DNA of 64,000 nt from Diplonema papillatum (GCA_030068145.1 JAPJBO010000375.1:1-64000), one strand, 5' to 3'. Counted from the stretch's first letter, positions 43,058 through 56,022 are shown. The notes: generated by a model from the letters alone, not told the origin. A program made the numbers and translations.

Positions 43058-43844
43058 AAGTACGCACACGAGTGAAAAAAGCTTAAGTCAAAAGCAGCTT
43101 TATGGTCGACGATCAGCTCTTTTTGGCGAAGCAGAACCCGGAATCAAGACGGTAGAAAATTACTGAGCACGAGCCTGTAGCCAACGCCGCGGGGTCTTCT
43201 AAATTCGGATGAGAACACTGCTGCTTTTCGAGTTGCACTCTGCCAGCTTTCAGAAACCCCGAATCCCTGAAAAAAAAGAAGAGATCGCCGGAACCACAAA
43301 AGTACGAACGAAAGTTGTGTCGACTAATGACAGCGCCGCCGAGACTATTATCGCTCGAACAACGCTTTCTTGGCTTAATTGTACCGCGTACGAGGGAGCG
43401 AACGTGAGGCCAAGCACGCGAGACATTCGGAAAGTCAAAGAGGGGGAGGAAGGAAACAGAAAGAAGTGAGAAGCCAACCTCTCGAGACGAGCTAGTCTGA
43501 CGCAAACCAGGAATCCAGATAGAGTCAGGTTCCCCGGTTTTGGCGAGCGTTGGATTCGCTCCAGCCCGGACAGGCTTGTACACTTCAGTGCTCCATTGCA
43601 CGGGGCCACACTTCGGATCTGGGTCCCAATCATTCCGGTCTTTCCAAATACGCCGTTCTCGGAAAGAATTGCGTAGTTTTGTTTTATTCTTTTACTTGTT
43701 AGTTGTCGACAACTCGTGTACAACTTCAGGTGAAAAATGGGGTGTTCCTGCAGTTTGATGTGCACTGTCGGCACATATGACCTCATCGCTCTAAGGTGGT
43801 GAGCAGGGGGTTATGCACTGCAGCGGTTGGGTGAGGTAACCGTA
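43058..43844. other. No supported gene
   Basis: The 3' flank of the polyQ gene. Small ORFs lack domains. Confidence 0.35.
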
Positions 43845-43990
43845 ACTCAGTGGCTTATATATGGGTCTCGTGCTCGGACCAAGTCCGAGCAAGGAAAAAA
43901 AAGGGCACAACTTGATGAGGGGCCAGTAGTAGTACTACATTACTACAGTGTACCACACGAGCAGTACTGCTGCTGCAGTACCGGTTACAC
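43845..43990 (+). repeat. Family A copy with hairpin and A-tail
   Basis: CAGTGGCTTATATATGGGTC, hairpin GCTCGGAC-caa-GTCCGAGC and an A-run match 15490-15605. The hairpin loop differs by two bases while both stem arms are intact. Confidence 0.78.
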
Positions 43991-45412
43991 AAATACAGTT
44001 GACTCGCATCAAATTTCCTACAGTCTCGGTGGACTACAAAGCGGCTATGGCAATTCTTGCGTGTGGCGCTACCATGAGCAAAACCCACCTGCACGTGCCG
44101 CAACTGGGATTTTTAGTAACTCCGAACAACTTACGGACAGTTACGTGGGAGGACTTTTTATATATAAGGCCCTGCCGTAACTCACCCAAAAAAAAAAAAA
44201 CTGGAAATCGGGTGGGAGGTTAAGTTGATTTACACTACCTCGGATTGGGTTGGGCAGCGTTTTGGCGTCTGTATTCTGGGTTGGCAGGGGCAGGCTAGGT
44301 GTCTTCTGAAGGAGAAAGCTGGCTGCAGAAGGCCTGCCTTCAGCCAGAACATCAGATTCTGAGGCTCAATGTACCGTACCGTCTCCCGGGGGGCGGTGCC
44401 CCCGGACCCCCCCCTGATTAAGACTCGCCAGAGAACGGGCTTGGTGTCTATTCTGAAGGAGAAAACGGGCTGCATAAGGTCCTGGTGGTGAGGTCAGGAA
44501 AAAAAATATTTCGTTCGGCCCTATAAACGCACTTCAAATTTTTTTGTTGGCCCATTTTTCCCATGGGACCATTTCACCTTTGACCCAGCCCCGGGTCCAC
44601 AAAGGGCTGTCTTGACTGTTGTTTACGGATCCGGGTCCAGATGAATCATTGAACCCATTTTCGCACTTCGAAAGTTGGAAAACAGTGATGCATTCGACCG
44701 AAGATGACCACAGGTGGGTGAACGCTACCTGTAGGGGCCCGGGGATCGACCCCTGGCCCCCCCCCGGATTTATGTGAACCCCTCGTTTGGCGTGTGTGGC
44801 ATGCACGTGGGGGAATCGGAAGTCTGAAGGCTGCCCGAGACGGGCTGCATTGGAAATGATGACGGAATGCTGGCTGGACTTTTTTCTTGGCAAGCCTTCA
44901 TTGAATGGGCTGAAGGTCCGAATTCTCCCAGCTACAGTGGACTTTGTAAAGGTGGAACTCCTGGCCGAGTCGCTTGGGTTTGCGAGATCCCAAGCTGTTT
45001 GCCTTGGCTCTCCATGAAAAGGCTGCCTTTTAGTCCACATGCACGCCTTTCTCTCCAGTGTCACCATGCAGTATCCGGGATTCCTCTTGACATCGACTTT
45101 TAACACAAGAAACAATTGAAAGCGTGCAGCTCGCTTGTCCTCCCAGCGGCTTGTCTCGCCAAGCTAAAAAAAAAAAAATTAGCGAACGGAAAAGGAAAAG
45201 AGAACGGATTGAAAGCAGAACTGCCTCCCAAAGGAAGGATGGCAAGAAACGTCGAAAAGACACCAGACTGTGCATCAACCCCGGTTGCTTGTCGGCAACA
45301 CAAACAAAATGGGGGGGGGGAGAAAACTCCCGCCCGTCGGTACAGAGACCTGCCAAAAGGAAGCAACCGCCTCACTACGAACCAACACACATACTTTCAA
45401 ATGGGGGGGAGG
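43991..45412. other. Gene-free
   Basis: Opposed ORFs at 44534-45115 have no domain. 44305-44475 repeats GAAGGAGAAA-x-CGGGCTGC-type words twice. Nothing firm. Confidence 0.35.
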
Positions 45413-45611
45413 AGAACATTTCCGGAGTTCTGGCTTGCACCGATAAACGAAGCTGTGCGGGTACCCCCGAAGACCGAAGTAATGAAGTAAGCAAGAACTC
45501 GGCACGAATTACGCAGTCAAAGTTCGCGAACTACGCAGAAACTACACAACACGGGTTTTCGGAGTACCGTATGGACGATCAGCATGTGCACCCTTTGTTC
45601 CCGAAATGTTG
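45413..45611. repeat. MITE copy, GGAACATTTCCGGA family
   Basis: Left AGAACATTTCCGGA, right CCCGAAATGTT; internal GACGATCAGCATGTGCACC resembles the copy at 13035. Confidence 0.6.
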
Positions 45612-46775
45612 TCTGTCAGTACAAATGCACTACTAAGCAAAACAAACAACATCCTTCACCAACACCTCTGGTTTTTTTTTTTCTGTTGTCTTTTGATGAG
45701 CGGCAAGAAGAGACTTGTCGGTGACCTTCAGAGACATCAGTCGGTTGCCCCGAGCCGATGCTTCCGTCGAGGGTGCCCGCACACTGTGCTGACCCTGCTC
45801 GGCTTTTTCTGAGGAGGATGTACGCCTCTCGCATTTTCTCCCTCTAAAAATGAAAATTACAGGCCCGTTTCCTCTTCTTTGAACGTTTCGTCGACGTATG
45901 CCTACCCCAGGCGGACTGGGCTGCAACCGAGAAGGGAGGCGTTGTCCGTGTTTGTATTTGGGCGGAACAATGTTGCTGCCTATGGTGCGATGCTCTGCAC
46001 GGGCCTTTTGTGAATCCCTTGCGGTGCCTCGCCACGATTTCAGCATCCGCGCGCACGCGCAACCGAGGGCAGCTATCACTGGGCTTTTCCGCAGTGCGCG
46101 CACACTTCCGCGCTACGTTGCTCGAACTCTGCGCCGGCGGTCGTAACGAGCGAAACCCCTGGTCCACTCAAGACCGCTACGGCGTGAGAAGGAAAATAAC
46201 GAAAACGAAAACAAAAAGCCTAAATAAATCAACTGCCTTCGGGTAGGCGATGTCTGACACGTTGCTGTCGTCGTCGGGGAGAAAACAAGAGGGCCTTTTT
46301 GTTCTCACGGTTTTCGATGCCAGACCTACGCTCTTCTTCACTTACTGAGACCGTCGGTTTCAGAACGAAGCTTGTACGCCAAGCTGGGCACACAAAGAGG
46401 TTTCTCGTATTCTGTATTTATACCGTTGAGCGCAAGGGCACGTTTTTCCCGTTGTCACATTTCTTTTCTCCCTTATCTAATATCTTCCTTTTTATCAAAA
46501 ATGAGATATCGGAGGAAATGAGAAGCTCGTCGCCGCAAACAGTGGCGTTTTCACTTGCGTCTTGAATCCAGTTTTACGTAAAAAACAACGAAAACAACTC
46601 TCTCTTCCCAGCATCGTCATTTATTTTGTATCAACCGCGGTTGTGCGAGTGACAAGCTCTTATTTCCATCCACGTATCCAGTCCCTTCTCTCTTTCACAA
46701 AGGAGAAGCAGCAGCAAACGTCCAAGAACCGATCAGAACTACCTGCACCGGTGCTGCTTGCCTTTTTTTTTTAGC
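45612..46775. other. No supported gene
   Basis: Minus ORFs around 45633-46167 are unrecognised. No RNA found. Confidence 0.35.
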
Positions 46776-46901
46776 TTCAATGTATTGTGCAGGCTAAGAA
46801 GACGTAGGCAGCGTGTTTTGGTGGTTGATCAGAATTCCTTACCTGAATACACACAGGGTAAATACAAGTGGGAAAACGATCAACCGGCACGCACAAACAA
46901 G
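46776..46901 (+). repeat. 126-bp dispersed repeat, copy 2
   Basis: Differs from 18255-18380 at three positions. Confidence 0.85.
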
Positions 46902-46914
46902 AAATATTCTTAGA

Positions 46915-47101
46915 AATGGCTGAGCTGCTCAAGTCGAAAGACGACTGCGTCCCGGATGCCGTTGACTGAGAGGAGGTCAAGCTGAGTGCCTTCCCGGAGA
47001 ACGCGGCTACGGCGGCGAGGGATGGAGACTGCGTGTTCGCGGACGGTGTGTCAGTAACCCCAGATTCACCCCGCGTATCATGTGACGCGTTTCCTCCTTA
47101 A
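46915..47101 (+). pseudogene. Protein-like stretch with in-frame TGA
   Basis: From ATG 46915 the frame reads MAELLKSKDDCVPDAVD, TGA, then EEVKLSAFPENAATAARDG and on to 47101 without another break. Composition changes from AT-rich surroundings to GC-rich coding-like. It follows the 126-bp repeat by 13 bases. Likely an exon remnant; family unknown. Confidence 0.35.
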
Positions 47102-47161
47102 ATATCAATGCCCATGCCATGGTCTCGCGGTTTAGGAGTGTACTGTAATGAGAAAGAAAGG

Positions 47162-47222
47162 GGCAGTGCTTCTGGTAAAAGGTAAGCGTTTACCGGGTTT
47201 ACTGGATACACTGCCCTACTAA
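47162..47222. repeat. Imperfect hairpin
   Basis: GGGCAGTGCTTCTGGTAAA pairs with TTTACTGGATACACTGCCC at about 15 of 19 positions across a 20-base loop. Confidence 0.5.
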
Positions 47223-49250
47223 GGCCACCCTGGCTTCCCGCTAAAGGGAACCAAGGTAGGCACTGTTACATCAACCGTAGCCGACACCGGTGCGACAAAA
47301 GGAATAAGTGCACACATCGCACAACACCAGTAGATGTGAACGTGACGTGCTGCTGATGTCGAATGCAAAAGTCCTGGGCCGAATGCCGATATCTTCACCG
47401 AATGGCGAAGCTGGCAACCACGAATCTGTGTGTCTCAGAAGGAACCTGATCCGTTGACGCTTCAGTGAGAGGATTCACCCAGCTCAGCATGTGGACAACC
47501 CGAGACCGATTAGATATAGCGACTGTGCGGACAGAGTATGCTAACCTACAGTTCGGACGTTCCCACTCGCAGCCCTGAACTATAACACACGCACACACGT
47601 GCTGGGGACGGTTCCTGCGAATGTTCAGCCCCCCACAAGGAGACAGACGACGGCGTTTCTTTGTCCCGTTTTCCGTTACTTCGGTACTTGGGATGCGAAT
47701 CCTCGGAACACCTATTTTGGGTAACAAGAAACAATGAAACCAGTCTTAAGAGATACGGCGGCGATTATCGGTGGTGCGATGGAATTTCGCAGGAGAGCAA
47801 AGTCACAGCAGCTGCTGGGTCACTTTTGTTTTACGTTATTTTATTTCGCGATGAAACCTGTAACTGCCTTCTGAGAGAGACAGAGAGCATACTTGAGAAC
47901 CGTTGGCCACGCTGCGTACCTGAACGCGTACAGGTCAATTCGCACAAACATTCTCTCACTTTTCATCCTTTACGGACGGAGTGGAAGAGGGGTACCGAGG
48001 CTGCAGAAAGCCTTCTGGGGAAACTCTTGGCAAACTCAAGAGTTTGATGATTCCGAAATGAGGATTCCGGGCTTCTTTGAAAGGTCTCGTAGCACATTTG
48101 TTCACAGCAGATAACGTGAATCCTTGTCGACGTGTCTTTATCTCTGGAGACGCAGTGTCCGAATTCCAGCTCGGAGTCGGACATTTTCAACAAACATAAA
48201 TATAATATTATGTCCTCCGTCTGTAAGGGTTACAACAAAACCGCGCGCTCTAAGAAATTGGCGCTTGTGCTGAAAGATTGACGGATCGTGACCAACGCAA
48301 CACTCAAAAGCTTTCATAGAACCTTTCTGCATTAGGCCTCGCTCGCTCGCCCAACAGCGCGTCAAGGGAAGCGACTTGAGCGCAGACTGCCACTTTAAGA
48401 GTGCCCGAAAAAAGGAAAAAGAAGGACACGAAAACACATCCACTCAGGAAGAAAAAAAAAAAGAAAAAAAAGAGCCGCAGAAAAAGACTCGCCGCAGTGC
48501 CCGAAAAAAAAAGAAATACCGGAGAGGTGCCGCTTGCACACGTTTCGACGGAATTCCAGGGGTGGAAGTGAGCCGGTCCACTCCATGCTGATAATACGAG
48601 GTTAGCATGCAGAATATCTGTAGCGATGGCCTGCATCAGTCACTAACGACCTCCCTCGATTGTACTGTGTCGTGCTCAGGCGCTTACACTCATTCGAAAC
48701 ATCGTCTTGCGCGCAGACGGGTTCTACCGCATCTTCGAATGCACTGCAGATATCCGCCGGCACACCGCGAACGTGGTGTACCCGGTGGTCGTCGCCTTTC
48801 GGAAGGGACTTACTGCTGCCATGTTTTTACATTTCTTTAACTTACGGAACTTTTCTTGTCCGATTCCTTTGGAATCCGGTGCCCAACACCTTCCTAGTGA
48901 GCGGTTCGTTACGCGCTTAGCATTCCCACGATGAATCAGCAGGACTGCTGACAGACTGTGATAGCACCAGGCAATTCGATGCAGTTCCAGCAGGCAGGGG
49001 TGGACAGGCTCAGCTGGAGGCGGGAAGGGGACCAAGTTGTAAAGGCGTCTTCCCTGAGACCTTAGATTCCCGTGTGCGAGGTTGCGTTACTTCTCGCAAC
49101 GAGGCAGGCGCTCAATCAAAAAAAGGAGGTGGAGGTTGCCCCACCGCGAGAGAACCATGCGTTGCACGAAAGCAAAAATGGAAAACAAGAACCATAAAAA
49201 GGGAGTTGCCAGATACGTCGTCAGAACGATGTATCTCGGCAACCGCATAG
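47223..49250. other. Gene-free; one inverted family X copy
   Basis: 48955-49018 is family X inverted (CAGGCAATTCGATGCAGTTC). An A/G-rich patch is at 48410-48520. No gene. Confidence 0.4.
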
Positions 49251-49330
49251 AGAACATTTCCGGAGTTTGGGCTGCCTGATACACGTCAGCATCGACTGAT
49301 CGATGCTCTTGCATACGTTGAGGAGGTTTT
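49251..49330 (+). repeat. Half copy of GGAACATTTCCGGA MITE
   Basis: AGAACATTTCCGGAGTTTGG then CAGCATCGACTGATCGATGC. The right TIR was not found. Confidence 0.5.
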
Positions 49331-51257
49331 CGCATCGACAGAGCACACGGCGGTTCAATCATCATCATGACCGTGCGTTGGGGCGATGCGATGGGTGAAA
49401 AAGCCTGCCTGTAAAAGAAGGAATGCGACAAACGTTTGCGGGCGCTGAACATGTTGTTGATTACGAGCCCCACGGCCCTTGGTAGGAACAATAGCGATGT
49501 ACAAATGGTCAAAAATCAATGACAAAGTCTAAAAACAGTGCAAGCTGATGACTTGCGCCTACCAGAGGTTTCTCAATTCAACGCGAGACCAGTTAGTTTG
49601 ACTTATGTTGTCCTGATGAGACGTGAGTTTCAAGGTGCCTTTCTCACGTGTAGTTTCAACACTAAGATCACCTGCCACGTCATTTACTCGTGTGCCGTGC
49701 TATTTGCTATCTTTTTTGCTTGGTTTCAGGCGCCTGTCTTAATGTGCAGCCGTTGTTCCGGACATGTTCTTCAGTACGGTCTTTGTCGACAGTCTTGTAG
49801 TCCAAGCTCTATCGAGCTGTTCTACCCTTCAGAAAAAGAAAATGCTATGCGGTTTCACCGCGAGGTCACAGTGTAAAGGTGATTGTCGACGATGGATGGC
49901 TGTATTCTGCTACTGACACTTGCGATGCTGTCGATGGGTCATGTGCATGGTACATTCTTCCAAGCTCTTTCTGCTTTCTCTACTGGCCTCGCAGTGTGAA
50001 TTTTATCCCATAATGAAAGCTATGTTGTTGTTTGGTCAGAATCCTCCGCTCAAAAGGCTGTTCGTTTTTACTTGCTTCTTGCGCATTTAGCTGCCTTCAC
50101 GAGGTGGACATCAATTGCTCAGCCAACGGGTGGTAAGTACATTGCTTGCGCTCTATGAGAGTCCGGCTTCGGCCATTCTGGGCCTGGCCATTTCCCGGTC
50201 TTTCGCATTCCAGCTCACACAGTAGGGGTATTTTAGTCGAAAAAGATTGCAGACCTTAGAAGGTTGATATATCCGACGAATACCTAACACTTGTACAAGG
50301 TCAATACCCTGTCGCTATCCCCATTACAACATCGTACCTTCACCCCTCACTTGTGAGGATGTATTTTGCGGACTGGGTTTCCACTGGAGGAAAACGCACG
50401 CCAGGATTACGAAAGAAAGTGTTAAAATGAAAACTCAGGGGGAAAAATAAGAAGCTACTCGCCGCCGTCATGTACTAAACGTTCCGGGCACCCAAAAAGC
50501 AAGAAAGACACGGCATGCCAACCCAATTGATGCAATCAATCAACCAATGTAGCAATCTCTTTGATGCTGCCAACTGGCGCCGCGATGTTGATACATCGCA
50601 GCCCCCCTACCCCTCTCCCTGGTGAGGCACGAGCTCATCGTGCAAAGAAGACACAATGGAAAAATGTGGCAACATCGTCTTCGAAGAATGCTAGCATCAA
50701 TCGTGCACGAGAGACAGCGTTCTGGTCTAAACATTAAACTAACATGCTCCCCCCGTAGTCGTACTGCAGCAGAGACCTTCGTCCGATGATGCAATGCTTC
50801 GCTAGAGTGATCGATACAACTGTGCAATAATGGAGTGACGGCCCTGGCTGGCTTCGTTTTCGTTGAAATGACTGAACAGGTGTTCGGCAAAGAATACCAC
50901 AACCTGACCTCTTTTGGCCTTCCTTCCGGAAGCGAAGTTGGACGAATCTCTCGGTAGCGTATCGACGGATTGGACCTCGCTTCCCCGCTCCGGGCCTATA
51001 TGCAGGTTTGTCGTCACGACCCTACGTTCGCCTCTCGAATTTTCACGGTTACCAAAGCTGGTTCACCAATCGTGGAGAAATAGGTCTCAGAATCCACGAG
51101 ACAATGGCCCCACAACCCAAACCTGAAATGGTAACATACCCGGTTTCACTGGAGAGCCCTGTTCCCGGCGAGCTACGAGGGAACGAACCTGTAAGAGTGC
51201 CAACGCTACTCTTTCTACAATGTAGTCTATTCATGATAACCAACTACACATAAAAGG
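49331..51257. other. No supported gene
   Basis: A 70-codon ORF at 50914 followed by a GTTTGT is weak. No named feature. Confidence 0.35.
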
Positions 51258-51345
51258 TGCCACGGGATAAGCCGGCAGCCGCTGCTTTACAGTGCTGATC
51301 CGTGTGGTCCAAAGTTCCCAATGCTTATCACGTGAGCGGCCCTGA
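51258..51345 (+). repeat. Repeat R module copy
   Basis: GGTGCCACGGGATAAGCCGG then CAGCCGCTGCTTTACAGTGC, as at 34932 and 38511. Confidence 0.6.
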
Positions 51346-51477
51346 GATTATCCCCCTCAGGTGACGCCACTTTATCTTTTGCCATACTTCAACTCACTTT
51401 GGGGAGGATGATTCTACCCAATCGCACACATCGCCCTTATTAACACGGGTGGGTCAGGAAAACGCCCTCCATTGTTG

Positions 51478-51640
51478 GCGCACCTGTCTCGGAATTCTTC
51501 TTTACACAAGCACCAGGTTGAAAGGAAATGCTCGACGATGCTGCCCGACAAAGAACAGAAGGTGCTGTAACTACCGAACCACGTGTTGAACGGACGTGAG
51601 GTCATGCGGGTCTACCCCTACACGACAAATCACACAAACA
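51478..51640 (-). repeat. SINE-like repeat, copy 3 (inverted)
   Basis: The reverse complement of this stretch matches 25170-25330 along its length, including CGTCCGTTCAACAC and CGAGCATTTCCTTTC. Confidence 0.7.
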
Positions 51641-53077
51641 CAACAGGTCAAAAGTCCTGAGTGAGAAAGCAACACAACAAATCAGATTGTGTTTGTATTA
51701 TTTGCTCCTTACCTCCATATTTCCTCCCTTCCATTCGGAGAGTCGAAGCAGCTACGTCGGGTATTTTTGGAGGAGACGTTGCAAATTACAAGGGGGAGAA
51801 AGTGAAAGCAGTGGTGGGTGTATGGCGGGGTGCAGACATTCAACAAAATGAAAGAGTCACGCCCCCGGGCGGCAAAAGGGCACCAGATGCCGACAGGAAA
51901 AAAAGACCCGTTCTAGGACCACCGTGCCAGAGATCTCAGGCGCACGTAGTGTCTACTGAATGATGCAGCCACAGCTCGTAACCACAGTTTGAATAGTTAC
52001 GAGAAGGAAGGCGCCCAGTTCCTGCGCACTTCGAACGGATTAAACGGCTGAACGGTCCGCTGATTCCCGGCCACGAAGCACTTTTCTGATGAGAAGCTGG
52101 CACATGTAGTCGGTAATTAGGCCAAGGCCGTGCACATCCCAGTTGTCGAATTTCCCCCGGCGCTTACTTTTCCTTACAGTAGTACTGCTGGACTAACGGT
52201 TTTTTTCTTTCGTTTAACAATGCGTTGTTTGTACTAGAATTAGTAGTTGGCCGCGTACTACATGAACCTTACAAAAGCAGGTGAGTTCCGCGGGTTCGAT
52301 GTCCGTTGAAATGCTACAAATGGTCTTGTGTGCAGCGCCTGCGCTGCTGTATGCGGTATAGGGAAGGGGCTTTTTTTAGCGAGAGTTCGCTCATAGCAAC
52401 CTTACCGAAAGTAGGCTGTTTTGGTGACAAGAGTTCTGAGTGTCGAAAGGCGTTCACCCCACACACATACTCCTAGCCTTGGGTCCCCACTCCTCCGTAA
52501 CGAAGTGCTCCAAATGCGCCCCCGGCGGCGTATCGTCCCGTGCTGCTCCGCTCCTTGTCCTTCGCCGTGCCTCACACAAGACCACCCCCGCACGCGAGGT
52601 CATTCCGCGGTCGCGGCTGCGTCGGTGCCGAAATGTGTGCCGCCAGAACCGTCCCCCGTGCCAGTCGTCGGGACCCCCGACCCGGCCCGCAATCTCAGCA
52701 GTCTCTTGTCCGGGCCCAAAACCTTGCAACCTGGCAACCCACGTCCCACCGCCGCTACTTCTCCTCAGGCTCATCTGCAAATCGAGAGTTGACGGCAGAA
52801 AGCTCTCTCTTCTTCTCCCCAATTACAATCTCGGGATCGTCAAAGCTCCTCAAACTCGTTACCCTATCGGTCGTTGCCCAGACAAAAACATTTGGTGTGG
52901 GTGAATAGTGCGTTGCTCAGGGTAGTCGAAGGCCTGACAATCACACTAACGCAACACATTTACATTTGGTGTCGGTCACAAACAGTCAGGACATGGCTAG
53001 CCATAATTCATAACGAAAGCGTGAACCAAATATACAACTCGTAACCATATAGCCCTTTCTTGCTCTAAGAGAACCCA
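51641..53077. other. Two weak coding candidates, otherwise gene-free
   Basis: 51735-51963 reads RVEAATSGIFGGDVANYKGE, VKAVVGVWRGADIQQNERV and more, protein-like but unrecognised. 52490-52800 is Pro/Arg/Cys-rich in two frames. Neither has firm splice sites. Confidence 0.3.
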
Positions 53078-53140
53078 TTTACCAACGGTCACACGGAGAC
53101 CCTAAACCCCCGGAATTTCAAGCGAGCTTTAACTCTAAAG
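53078..53140 (+). repeat. Splice-associated repeat module, copy 3
   Basis: GGTCACACGGAGACCCTAAA then TTTCAAGCGAGCTTTAACTC; acceptor GTCGATCTAG follows at 53143-53152. Confidence 0.6.
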
Positions 53141-53152
53141 TCGTCGATCTAG

Positions 53153-53268
53153 GCGAAGCTGCCTGTCTCTTGGTGTCCCTCCCTGGCCAGCTGTACGATC
53201 AACTCGGAAACTGCCTGAGTCAGCTGAGGAGCGTGCCGGGATCCATCGGCATGACACTTCGAGTGTTG
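53153..53268 (+). CDS. Candidate internal exon, unknown protein
   Basis: Between GATCTAG and donor TTG/GTGAGT lie 38 codons: EAACLLVSLPGQLYDQLGNC then LSQLRSVPGSIGMTLRVL. The donor is close to consensus. Like 39703-39841, it sits just after a copy of the splice-associated repeat. No other exon was found. Confidence 0.4.
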
Positions 53269-53887
53269 GTGAGTGAGCTAGTAGATCGTTAAGCCAATCT
53301 TACCCCCCAAGCACGCTGCCAGCGTTCTCTTGACTTGACGTTGCAAATCATCGTTTCTACGCAGAAGCGAAAAAGACGAAACCCCTGTTTTTATAAAACA
53401 AAGCTACGCATTTTTTTTTGTGACGGTTCTTGACCGTCAAATCGGCGCTGCGAACTTGCATTTCTACGCAGATGCTCGATGGTACGTTTGGAGGCAAACG
53501 GGTCTTGACAGCGTTCGGAATCCTTTGTGAGACTGATCGCAAGAATACAGATGACCACCGCCTTCCATTTTTCCCGCCGCTTGGTACAGCGATCCGTTGG
53601 TGAAAGACAAAGCATTTTCTTGATAGGAAAAGAAACTTGTTTCTTTGAAGACTAATAATTATCCGAACGACAGGTTTGCCGCTCCCAATCCGTCCAGAGA
53701 AACAAAGTAGCTTGCTTCCCCTCCCTCCCTTCCCACTTGCTTCATTTTTCTTCGGAGTTCCTGTGGCACCACTTCATGTGGTCAGCAGCAAGATTAGCAG
53801 CTTTCTGGCTTCACCTGTTATTCCAACCATACGGCGCGCGGCAAGCAGAGCAGCGGTGGACGAGAGTGACAGACACAAGCATAGGAG
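53269..53887. other. No supported gene
   Basis: AT-richer DNA without domain-bearing ORFs or repeats I could match. Confidence 0.35.
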
Positions 53888-54037
53888 TGAGGATTTTATT
53901 ATTGTATAAGCACCTGCTTTGTAGGAAATACTTGAGGAGACTACCAGTTGCGAAGTCTCAACCTCGAGGTGGTAAATAGGTAGCTCACACGAAACACAGG
54001 TAAATCTGAGTTTAGTGGCGGGCGAAAGCGTCCAACA
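53888..54037 (-). repeat. Family A copy (inverted)
   Basis: Reverse complement of 15363-15510, sharing ACAAAGCAGGTGCTT and CCCAGATTTACCTGTGTTTC. Confidence 0.8.
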
Positions 54038-54611
54038 AAAAGACCCATCCTGTAGATGTATTGTTTTTCCCCCCCTCTAGCCTCCGTCGAAATGAGCACG
54101 GCAGTCCCTCGAGTATTTCTGGCATGCAGCGGAACTTGTATCGCCCTATCAAGACCCTCAACTCACTGAACAATCTGCAGCCTAAAGCCAATGCGTCTCA
54201 TGCTTCTGCTGTTTTTTTTGGCTGTGGCGGACTTCGTCGCTTCCAGAGCCGAGACATACACCTCCAAGTACAATTTAATATCTGCTGACAACAATAGCGC
54301 CCTCGATAAATGGTCGAGAACATTTGTCTTTTTAGCCACATGCAACGTGTGCACATGTCCCTAAATTCTGGCGGCCGGGACCTATATGAAGTGGCCTTTT
54401 CTGCTGCCGCCTGGCGACGAACGATGCATACGTCGCTAGCCTTGCAGATGCTCATATTCCCTTGCTGTTGATGTGTCAATTAAAGGATCAAGGCACGGAG
54501 CCGACGGGAATTGCCGTTTGAGCACGTAGCACTTGTGTCACCATCCGAAACTCTCTCAGGGGTCTTACCGTCTTCTCTTTTTTTTGAATTTAGGCTTAAC
54601 TTCAGCATTTC

Positions 54612-54680
54612 TTTGTATAAGCACCTGCTTTGTAGGAAATACTTGGGAGGCTGCCAACTGCAAAAGATCAACTACTAAGC
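54612..54680 (-). repeat. Family A fragment (inverted)
   Basis: GTATAAGCACCTGCTTTGTA and GGAAATACTTGGGAGGCTGC match 53910-53950. Confidence 0.75.
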
Positions 54681-54964
54681 AGCGTGATGACCCGACAGGG
54701 ACGTGGTTTGTCGTAAGTCGTTCGGCGGTGGCGAAGGGCGACGCCCAGTGCTGTGGCGTCGCCGACTATCTCTGCCGGCCGTAGGAGATTCTTCCGCAAA
54801 ATCAGTGGAGAAGTAGAGTGATGTCGGCGGAGCGTTTGTAGGTGGCGCATTGGTGACGAAATCGGCTCGTGCAGCTTGGCTACATGTTGTCCGGACTCCG
54901 CCCTCCGGGATCGGAGTCCCGGAGGGCCGGTCTGTCTCCGTCTTGGCCGCGTGACAAGGCGACT

Positions 54965-55095
54965 TCTGTAGAAACAATTGTATTCCAAGACAATTCTATT
55001 CAACAACTGTCAAGTTCTGCCGGGGCAGGGATTGGCGTGCGTGCTTTTGGAATACAATGTGCACAATTGTATTTAGCCCCCCCTGTAAGCACTCT
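54965..55095 (+). repeat. ATTGTATT-type dispersed repeat
   Basis: Shares ATTGTATTCC, ATTGTATTT and CCCCCC-x-GTAAGC-x-CT with 7944-8050, with gaps. Confidence 0.45.
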
Positions 55096-55340
55096 GCTTG
55101 TGTTAGCCGAAAGGCTGAGAGAAGAGACAACTGTGGGAAATCGCACTCATGGTGAAGCATAAAGGGGGGGTAGACCTACTATCCAGGGGGACCTATTATC
55201 CTAGGATAATAGGTCGACTGGTTTTGGAGATAAATTTTAGGTGTGATGCCCTTATATCCCGGTCAAAACAAATTTGTGCCCTTTCATCCCGGTTCGGGAT
55301 ATAAGGGCACCAAATTTGTTTTGAACCGGGTTTTTAGGGC

Positions 55341-55690
55341 AGGTCCAAAATTTGGGTCTGAAATTTGGGTCAAAATTTTGGGTCCAAAATTTGGGTCCAA
55401 AATTTGGATCCAAAATTTGGGTCCAAAATTTGGGTCTAAAATTTGGGTCCCAAATTTGGGTCCAGAATTTGGGTCCAAATTTTGGACCCAAAATTTGGGT
55501 CTAAAATTTGGGTCAAAATTTGGGTCCAAAATTTGGGTTCAAAATTTGGGTCCAAATTTTGGACCCAACATTTGGGACTAAAATTTGGGTCAAAATTTGG
55601 GTCCCAAATTTGGGTCCAGAATTTGGGTCAAAATTTGGGTCCCAAATTCGGGTCCAGAATTCGGGTCCAGAATTTGGGTCCCAAATTATG
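55341..55690 (+). repeat. (TTTGGGTCCAAAA)n array
   Basis: About two dozen 13-16-bp units, some reversed (TTTTGGACCC). ORFs on both strands across it encode repetitive KFGSKIW-type peptides and are not credible genes. Confidence 0.9.
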
Positions 55691-55919
55691 GAAGGGTTAC
55701 AAACTAAGACCAGTTCCAGTTTGCTCTGGGGGCAGGTTTGCTGTCACCTGGGGGGTTTTCTAAAGCCAGGTACCCCGGCTTAAGTTCGGCTGCATCAGTG
55801 TTGGCTTTCGACATACTTCTGTGTGGGTTCGGTGGACCGCCCAAGACTGTCCAAAAACTCGACCAAATTTTGACCCAAATTTTGGATTGGACCAAAATTC
55901 TGACAAAACAATGACCAAA

Positions 55920-56022
55920 TTCGAACTTTTTCCGAACTTTTTTCGAACTTTTTCCGAACTTTTTTCGAACTTTTTTCGAACTTTTTTCGAACTTTTTTCG
56001 AACTTTTTTCGAATTTTTTGGC
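55920..56022 (+). repeat. (GAACTTTTTTC)n array
   Basis: Eight or so GAACTTTTTTCGAACTTTTT-type units. Confidence 0.9.

Noticed and set aside
44534-45115. 193-codon minus-strand ORF
   Set aside because: No recognisable domain; an opposing plus ORF is equally long in part.
55341-55690. Repeat peptides KFGSKIW as a real repetitive protein
   Set aside because: Both strands read open through a short-unit DNA array, so coding is not supported.
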